DNA from: Armatimonadota bacterium
GTDB lineage: Bacteria > Armatimonadota > UBA5829 > DTLH01
Direction: 5' to 3'
DNA length: 48,620 nt
Assembly (NCBI GenBank): GCA_029551395.1
Contig: JAKPFN010000114.1
Span: 1 to 48,620, forward strand
In this document: piece by piece, positions 43,114 to 48,620 of the stretch
How positions within the stretch are numbered: the stretch's first letter is position 1
How the letters are laid out: the number at the start of each line of letters is the position of its first letter
Notes under the pieces: model-generated
Seen by the model: only the letters and a program-made list of their open reading frames with translations
Told to the model about the DNA's origin: nothing
Databases searched by the model: none
Program-made: the position numbers and the translations under genes

Positions 43114-44388
43114 TTATCTATTGATACCTGCGACTATATCTCCTTTACTATCTTTATCAACTACATAACGCTTGTCCGGTTCGGTTTTAGGGTTATCTAC
43201 AGGCTTACCGCCATCATCTGTAAGGTCCGGGCCGATGCTGTAGAGGATGTATTTATCGCCGGTTTTCCTATACTGAAGCGGACGCTTTACTGTGAATGGG
43301 TCATTAGGTATTTTTATTAAGTAATTAGGCGCTAACTCGTTCAGAGTCTCAGGATACTGACCATGTTCCATCTTGTATGCCTGGAGTGCAAACTGTACAG
43401 CCAGCGAAGCGTTGTGGGCGTCGTTCGAAACTGCGACATACATTGCTTTAGAACCGACAGGTGCCAGGATTCCTGCCAAAATACCCTTTGGAGGTTCCGG
43501 CTCAGGTGGTTTAGAGGCATATGGCTGGCGAGCATTCTCGATACACTTATCCATATATCTTGCGTAGTTGTTTGCACTGTGTCTGGCAAATAAACCAAGC
43601 CCTGGTAAATTCTGCTTATTATATGGCACCTGCTTCTCAAGCCCTTGCAGCATCGCCAAACATACCCATTTTTCTTCTATAAGCGTCTCAACAAACGGAG
43701 TCTGACGTGCCAGAGCTTTTTCCATCTCCTCAGCCGATTTCCGTGCTTCTTTGGCATTCAGGTGGTCGATAGTCGTATATAACTGCCTGCGGCCGATGTT
43801 TTGGATAGCCCTGCCTACGAGCATTGGGAGTATCGCACCTCCGCGTTGGACATCTTGCCCAAACCTGATGATATCAAAATAGCTCTGAGATGCACCTGCC
43901 CAGTCATTATTTGCTGCTTTTTGTTCTCCTTCAAAAGCAAGCAGCCGCGCAAGCCTCCTGAAATCCTTGTATTCGGGATGCTGCTTAAAGCTGGGAGCCA
44001 CGATTCTATCGTTCGGATGCCTGCAATCGTATTCAAAGCCTTCCCGCAGCTTTTTGAGGGCTGGCGCATTTTGCTTTACGAATTCATAACGCTCTGATGA
44101 GGTGTAATCCCGCTCATTTGGCTGGACAGTATAGCTTCGCTCTTCAGGTTTTTTCATCTGCTCGACCATCTTATCGAGCTTTTCAGTGTCCGTTATCAGC
44201 TTACCTGCTTGAACATAGAAGTCATATGCGTTTGGATTGGGCATTATGACTTTGGAAGGCTGGGGAAGAGGTTTGAAACTGTTCTGAGCGAACCTTACGA
44301 AAAGCACCAACGCAACGATGATTGGCACAATAAGCACAATGCAGCCAATGGTAATCGGCCATCTGAGATTACTTTCACTGCGGGACAT
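43114..44388 (-). CDS. Membrane-anchored protein with pseudopilin-like C-terminal module
   Basis: 424 residues with one transmembrane helix (about 12-36, PITIGCIVLIVPIIVALVLF) and an otherwise extracytoplasmic, largely helical domain. The C-terminal 100 residues read like the end of GspG-type pseudopilins: a helix with YKMEHGQYPETLNEL, then LIKIPNDPF and YILYSIGPDLTDDGG. There is no prepilin cleavage site. Related uncharacterised proteins are common in Planctomycetota-like genomes. GGAGG seven bases before the ATG at 44388 fixes the start; the frame is open from 44418. Confidence 0.75.
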   Translation of the reverse strand: MSRSESNLRWPITIGCIVLIVPIIVALVLFVRFAQNSFKPLPQPSKVIMPNPNAYDFYVQAGKLITDTEKLDKMVEQMKKPEERSYTVQPNERDYTSSERYEFVKQNAPALKKLREGFEYDCRHPNDRIVAPSFKQHPEYKDFRRLARLLAFEGEQKAANNDWAGASQSYFDIIRFGQDVQRGGAILPMLVGRAIQNIGRRQLYTTIDHLNAKEARKSAEEMEKALARQTPFVETLIEEKWVCLAMLQGLEKQVPYNKQNLPGLGLFARHSANNYARYMDKCIENARQPYASKPPEPEPPKGILAGILAPVGSKAMYVAVSNDAHNASLAVQFALQAYKMEHGQYPETLNELAPNYLIKIPNDPFTVKRPLQYRKTGDKYILYSIGPDLTDDGGKPVDNPKTEPDKRYVVDKDSKGDIVAGINR

Positions 44389-44508
44389 AGCGTAACCTCC
44401 TGGTATATCATTGCACAATCTGTGTGCTAATAATAATACAGCTTGGTCGCTTTGTCAAATCTCTGATAGCTGGATTTTATTATTATTTTTATCGCGAGGG
44501 GGAAATAC

Positions 44509-44579
44509 AGTGTAAAGTGAAAAGTGGTAGGTTCTGAATATGAAAAGTTTCCAGTTACTCATCACTTGTCACTTTTCTC
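44509..44579. repeat. Dispersed GTGTAAAGTG repeat, copy 3
   Basis: Contains AGTGTAAAGTG (44509-44519), identical to copy 2, and GTTACTCATCACT (44554-44566), identical to copy 1. GAAAAGTG (44519-44526) and CACTTTTC (44570-44577) are inverted. The following bases to 44809 hold no recognised feature. Confidence 0.55.
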
Positions 44580-44809
44580 GGCCTGAGGTTTACACTCCGC
44601 TGGATGTATAATAATTCCACACAGCGGAGCTTCTTCCCTCAGGCCGGTCGTTAGCTGACTGGGTGGCTCGGTAGACAATTCTTTACCACTAACCACACAT
44701 TAATAGAATTCCCGATATAAAGCCCATCAAAACCGGGCAAGCTGCAGTCAATAATGATTAAAAGGCTGACTGCCAGTAAGAGTCTAAACCTGGTGAGTGC
44801 TAAGAGGAA

Positions 44810-45052
44810 GTGAAAAGTTCAACTAAGATTTCCAGGTATTATCGCTATTTTGAGGAAGGTGTTTTTGAGGCAGATGCCTAATTAATAAGCATTAAAAACC
44901 TGTCACGAGAAGAACTGCTTGTGGAGATTGCTACTTCGGCGGCATCTTGCAGGAGATAAAGAAAGCCCGCATGACGACCTGATGATGCCCGTCTGGATAT
45001 AATGCGGCTGAAAGAGTTATATATCTGGCTACAAAATCTTATGTGTGATTAG
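44810..45052 (+). pseudogene. Possible decayed small gene
   Basis: One frame runs from a GTG at 44810 (AGAGGAA adjacent) to a TAG at 45050-45052, interrupted by stops at 44879, 44957 and 44972. The pieces between look protein-like: ISRYYRYFEEGVFEADA, LSREELLVEIATSAASCRR and DARLDIMRLKELYIWLQNL, the last two being amphipathic helices. No family is recognised. It may equally be chance. Confidence 0.25.
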
Positions 45053-45175
45053 TTCTCATCAAGTTTGAACTCTTACACCTGCTGGGGTATAAACGTTTGT
45101 AGTTGAGGTTGTTTAGGACCTCGATTTAAAAGCAGAACATACACTGCTACTTCCAACTATTTAAAGGAGAATGAT

Positions 45176-45634
45176 ATGAAAGAAAAAGTTGTTGGTTTGT
45201 TAAATGAAGCCAGAGAACAAGAACTTCATGCCATATCGCAGTATATGGCCCAGCATTATGAGCTTGAAGACCAGGGCTATGGCAAGCTGGGAAAACAGCT
45301 TAAGCAGATAGCTATCACTGAGATGAAACATGCTGAAGAACTTGCAGAACGCATTCTGTTCCTCGGTGGCAGCCCGGTAACCAAACCTGCAGGAGAAGTG
45401 AAAAAAGGGCTGTCTATAGCTGATCTGTTGAAGAATGATATTCAACTGGAATCTGGCGCAGTAAAGATGTACAACGATTATGCCAAGCTCTGCGCTGAAG
45501 AAGGAGATCATATATCAAAAGGTATTTTCGAAAAGCTGCTTGCAGATGAAGAAGAGCATCTGGATGACTTTCAGATGACTCTAGATCATGTAGAGAAGCT
45601 TGGAGACGTGTTTATCACTACACTTATTGAATAA
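45176..45634 (+). CDS. bfr: Bacterioferritin-type ferritin
   Basis: Iron-storage ferritin that oxidises and mineralises ferrous iron. The ferroxidase ligands correspond to Glu16, Glu49, His52, the Glu in QLES near 92, and Glu and His in DEEEH near 125-128. Met50 in the TEMKHAEEL motif is the position of the heme-ligating methionine of bacterioferritins. The 152-residue length fits. AAAGGAG precedes the ATG at good spacing. Monocistronic, convergent with rlmN. Confidence 0.92.
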   Translation: MKEKVVGLLNEAREQELHAISQYMAQHYELEDQGYGKLGKQLKQIAITEMKHAEELAERILFLGGSPVTKPAGEVKKGLSIADLLKNDIQLESGAVKMYNDYAKLCAEEGDHISKGIFEKLLADEEEHLDDFQMTLDHVEKLGDVFITTLIE

Positions 45635-45653
45635 TCAATAACCGCTGTTTATC

Positions 45654-45699
45654 ACTTTCAGCCATTGGCTTGTCTGAGTGTCTGCCGATGGCTGAAAGT
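45654..45699. terminator. Bidirectional terminator between bfr and rlmN
   Basis: A 16-base-pair stem (45654-45669 with 45684-45699, one G-T) around a 14-base loop lies 20 bases after the bfr stop and 12 bases after the rlmN stop. T runs are weak on both strands. Confidence 0.7.
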
Positions 45700-45710
45700 T
45701 GAGCATTATC

Positions 45711-46721
45711 TTATTTAACGCTTCCTCTTAACTGTCCACAAGCTGCGGATACGGCATGACCTCTCTCAAGCCGTTGCGTAACCTCTATTCCGGCTTGTTC
45801 CAGCACTTCTCGAAACGCATTGACTGCGGCAGATTTCGGCCGCCTGTAATGCTTGCCGCATACTTCGTTATAAGGGATCAGATTGACATTTGCCAGCATC
45901 CCTTTAAGCAATTCTGTAAGTTTTCGGGCATGCACAGGGCTGTCATTTACCCCAGCAAGCAGCAGGTATTCGTAGGTAACTCTTCTGCTTGTAGCTTTGG
46001 CATATTCTCTACAGGCTGACATAAGCTCATTCAAAGGATAGCGTTCTGCCAGAGGGATTAATCTACGGCGAAGGTCGTCATCCGGGGCATGGAGCGATAT
46101 TGCCAGGGTAAGCTGAAGGTCTTCAGACTGTAGTTTTTTGATGCGGGGAACGATTCCGACTGTTGATACGGTAATCTTCCTCATAGAAATTCCTACTTCG
46201 CTGTTAAGCAGCCGGATGCTTGCAAGCACTGCATCGTAGTTAAGAAGCGGCTCGCCCATGCCCATGTAAACGACATTGGTTACTCGCCGTCCGGCTTCTC
46301 GTTGGAGTGTCAGAACCTGGTCTATTATCTCTCCTGGAGTTAGGTTACGGATAAATCCGCCTATAGCCGTAGCGCAGAACTGGCATCCTGCTGCACAGCC
46401 GACCTGAGTAGAGACACAAACCGTCACCCGATCTTCATAAGGCAGCAGGACGCTCTCTATCTGCTGCCCATCAGCCAGTTCCAGCAGGAATTTCGCTGTG
46501 CCGTCTCGAGAAGTGCTGCGCTTGACGATTTTGCTTCGGGTCAGCAATGCCGATTTCTCCAGTTTCTGGCGGAAGGACAGCGGCAGATTGGTCATCTCAT
46601 CAAAATCGTCTGCATCTTTTTTGTAAATCCAATCTGCCAGTTGGCCGCCTCGGTATTTTGGTTCACCAAGTTTTACAGCCAACTCTTCCAGTTCTGCTCT
46701 TGTTGCTCCAAAGACTTCCAT
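45711..46721 (-). CDS. rlmN: Dual-specificity RNA methyltransferase RlmN
   Basis: Radical SAM enzyme methylating C2 of A2503 in 23S rRNA and A37 in some tRNAs. The cluster motif CAAGCQFC and the second-cysteine region SAACGQL at the C terminus, which carries the catalytic methyl-carrying cysteine, are present together with VVYMGMGEPLLNYD and the SLHAPDDDLRRRLIP segment. The frame opens at an ATG at 46745, but its first eight residues are unlike the family. The ATG at 46721 gives the usual N terminus, although its AAGGGG is 14 bases away. Confidence 0.95.
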   Translation of the reverse strand: MEVFGATRAELEELAVKLGEPKYRGGQLADWIYKKDADDFDEMTNLPLSFRQKLEKSALLTRSKIVKRSTSRDGTAKFLLELADGQQIESVLLPYEDRVTVCVSTQVGCAAGCQFCATAIGGFIRNLTPGEIIDQVLTLQREAGRRVTNVVYMGMGEPLLNYDAVLASIRLLNSEVGISMRKITVSTVGIVPRIKKLQSEDLQLTLAISLHAPDDDLRRRLIPLAERYPLNELMSACREYAKATSRRVTYEYLLLAGVNDSPVHARKLTELLKGMLANVNLIPYNEVCGKHYRRPKSAAVNAFREVLEQAGIEVTQRLERGHAVSAACGQLRGSVK

Positions 46722-46809
46722 GATAAAACAAAAATCCCCTTCCATCTATTTTACTATGTAAGATGTAAGGGGAGGTAGTTATTTGCATTACTGGTCGAGG
46801 TTTTACCTG

Positions 46810-48534
46810 TTAGGTACCATCATCCCCGACATAGATTCTCTTTCGCACTTCAGAAGTTGTCGTAACACCTTTCAGGAGTTTTTCAACAGCATTCTGCTTC
46901 ATGGTCTTCATGCCATGCTTGATAGCCAAATCTTTTATCTGATTGGAAGATGGGTTTGTCAACACCAGTCTGCGAAGTTCATCATTCATCACCAGCAATT
47001 CGGCAATAGCAACCCTGCCATGATAACCTGTGCCGTCGCAGTTGTTGCATCCCTGACCTTTGTAAAACTCGATCGATCCTGCCTGATCAATAAGCCCAAA
47101 CGGCGCCAATTCATCGATCCCAGGTTTATACGGAGCTTTGCACCTCGGACAAATGACCCTTACCAGTCTCTGAGCTATGACTCCGATAACAGATGAACCT
47201 ATCAGGAACGGTTCAACACCCATATCAGTAAGCCTTGTCACTGCGTTTGCAGCGTCATTGCAGTGAAGGGTCGATAAAACAAGATGGCCTGTCATAGCAG
47301 CTCTAAACGCAATATCAGCCGTTTCCTGATCTCGGATCTCACCGACAAGGACGATATCCGGGTCCTGGCGCAGGATGGACCGAAGCTGTGTAGCAAAAGT
47401 CAAACCTGCTTTAACGTTGACTGCTGATTGGTTGATTCCCTCTAATTCGTATTCGATAGGGTCTTCGCAGGTTATGATATTGACTTCCGGTGATCTGAGA
47501 GCCATTAAAGTTGCATAAAGGGTAGTGGTCTTGCCGCTTCCTGTTGGTCCGGTTACAAGAATGATTCCATAAGGTTTCTGGATCAAATCTTGGAAAGCAG
47601 ACATAGTCTCTTGAGTGAAGCCAAGCTGGTCTAGAGAGAACTGCTGAGTGGATTTATCCAGGATTCTCATAACCACTCTTTCGCCGTAGTGAACAGGCAG
47701 TGTGGATACCCGCAAGTCGATGGTCTTATTATGAATCTTTACTCCAACACGTCCATCCTGAGGTATTCTTCGTTCTGCTATATCGAGGTCTGCCATAACC
47801 TTTATGCGTGAGATAACTGCAGCCTGTAGTGCTTTTGGTATATTGCGGATGTGATGAAGCGCGCCGTCTATTCGGTAACGGACTTCCACATGGTTGTGTC
47901 GTGGCTCCAAGTGGATGTCACTTGCGCGGCGTTTTATGGCTTCTTGCAGCATTAGGTTTACTGTTCTGACTATAGGCGCTTGCTCACTTTGACGTTTGGC
48001 TTCGCCCACATCTTGTGTCAGTTCATTGTCCTTAGGCGCTGTTATATCCACATCGCTTATGGCTTCTTCCATGGATGCTGTGATATCTGCGCCGCCAAGT
48101 GTTCCGTATACTTTGTCTAAAGTGGTGTTAATACGTGATTCACTTGCCAGAAGCGGTTCTATGCGTTTACGAGTGACCCTTTGGACGGCATCTATAGCCT
48201 CAACATCCAGAGGGTTCATCATAGCGACAGCGACCCTGCCATCACTTGAGCATACAGGCACCAGTTTATAAGTTCGTGCTACCGGTTCCGGGACCATGCG
48301 GACTACACGAGAGTCAATGGGGTAGTCTCCAAGCTGGATGTGCGCCATATCCAACTGAAGCGCCCGTGCTTCAGCAATATCGTCTTCTGTTACCCATCCT
48401 GCATCTATGAGGATTTCCCCTAAACGCTTATAGCTCTGCTTCTGCTCTTCAAGCGCCCATTCCAGTTGTTCTTCGGTCACAAGTCCGGCTAGAACCAGTA
48501 TATCGCCTAACCTTTTCTTATAGAAAGCCTGCAT
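46810..48534 (-). CDS. Second PilB/GspE-type ATPase
   Basis: Like the ATPase at 18933 but distinct in sequence. Two GspE N-terminal repeats are suggested by RLGDILVLAGLVTEEQL and RLGEILIDAGWVTEDDI in the first 55 residues. Walker A is GPTGSGKTTTLY near residue 325, followed by RQDPDIVLVGEIRD and TGHLVLSTLHCNDA. The zinc site has CPRC near 460 and CNNC near 498. 574 residues. The ATG overlaps by one base the stop of the upstream CheB-like frame, so it is translationally coupled to it. It may power a second pilus or a secretion system, or be a regulated alternative for the first. Confidence 0.95.
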   Translation of the reverse strand: MQAFYKKRLGDILVLAGLVTEEQLEWALEEQKQSYKRLGEILIDAGWVTEDDIAEARALQLDMAHIQLGDYPIDSRVVRMVPEPVARTYKLVPVCSSDGRVAVAMMNPLDVEAIDAVQRVTRKRIEPLLASESRINTTLDKVYGTLGGADITASMEEAISDVDITAPKDNELTQDVGEAKRQSEQAPIVRTVNLMLQEAIKRRASDIHLEPRHNHVEVRYRIDGALHHIRNIPKALQAAVISRIKVMADLDIAERRIPQDGRVGVKIHNKTIDLRVSTLPVHYGERVVMRILDKSTQQFSLDQLGFTQETMSAFQDLIQKPYGIILVTGPTGSGKTTTLYATLMALRSPEVNIITCEDPIEYELEGINQSAVNVKAGLTFATQLRSILRQDPDIVLVGEIRDQETADIAFRAAMTGHLVLSTLHCNDAANAVTRLTDMGVEPFLIGSSVIGVIAQRLVRVICPRCKAPYKPGIDELAPFGLIDQAGSIEFYKGQGCNNCDGTGYHGRVAIAELLVMNDELRRLVLTNPSSNQIKDLAIKHGMKTMKQNAVEKLLKGVTTTSEVRKRIYVGDDGT

Positions 48535-48620
48535 TAGCGGTCTCCTACGATCTCAATTATCCGGTCCGTGATGCTCCAGAGCGGAAGTATTTCGTCCACT
48601 ACTCCAGCTTCTATTGCAGC
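48534..48620 (-). CDS. cheB: Partial CheB-type protein-glutamate methylesterase, C terminus
   Basis: Only the last 28 codons lie in the window. AAIEAGVVDEILPL matches the end of the CheB methylesterase domain, where (K/R)AAIE-x-GA-x-D-x-VLPL is conserved. The stop TAA shares its last base with the ATG of the ATPase gene. The call rests on a short stretch, so other CheB-like or response-regulator fusions are possible. Confidence 0.6.
   Translation of the reverse strand, partial: AAIEAGVVDEILPLWSITDRIIEIVGDR

Noticed and set aside
44581-44720. tRNA gene near the GGCCGGTCGTTAGCTG stretch
   Set aside because: No cloverleaf, T-loop or acceptor stem could be drawn.

Overview
The window reads as a piece of chromosome from a diderm bacterium, most likely a member of the Armatimonadota. 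This is an inference. It rests on the prepilin at 7752-8477, whose N-terminal segment ([12 protein letters not shown]) is typical of the expanded prepilin families of Armatimonadota and Planctomycetota, on the many very large secreted and prepilin-like proteins, and on the mixture of housekeeping and pilus genes. No rRNA, tRNA or CRISPR array was found.

Layout. 1-485 is non-coding and repeat-rich, ending in a strong bidirectional terminator. 486-4514 (minus strand) holds a sugar-type oxidoreductase and a compact glmU-like/prs/pth operon; the glmU-like protein lacks the acetyltransferase half. From 4892 (plus strand) come a secreted PQQ-type propeller with a collagen-like tail and dprA. An orphan prepilin lies on the minus strand at 7752-8477, followed by a membrane protein and alaS. 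A REP-associated transposase element at 12407-13118 lies between alaS and ruvX-mltG, genes that are often close together in bacteria. A phosphatase-fold/polytopic membrane protein, ruvX, mltG, a YqeG-type phosphatase gene and aroE complete this housekeeping block.

18933-36438 is the centre of interest: pilB, pilT, pilC and pilD, then four prepilins in the G/H-I-J-K order of type II secretion and minor-pilin operons, then a 1507-residue secreted propeller protein. PilB and PilT power extension and retraction, PilC is the inner-membrane platform, PilD processes the prepilins, the I/J/K-like prepilins would form the fibre tip, and the large last protein sits where a PilY1-like tip adhesin would be expected. 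Three of the prepilins are unusually large (542, 588 and 918 residues), and one carries a zinc-ribbon-like Cys/His cluster.

36516-45634 is mixed: hemW, a TauE/SafE-type permease whose 5' end appears frameshifted or uses a non-standard start, a large secreted FN3 protein, a DUF72 protein, a membrane-anchored protein with a pseudopilin-like C terminus, a decayed small reading frame and a bacterioferritin. The right end (minus strand) has rlmN, a second PilB/GspE ATPase, and the last 28 codons of what looks like a CheB-type methylesterase, whose stop codon overlaps the ATPase start. That suggests chemosensory genes lie just beyond the window.
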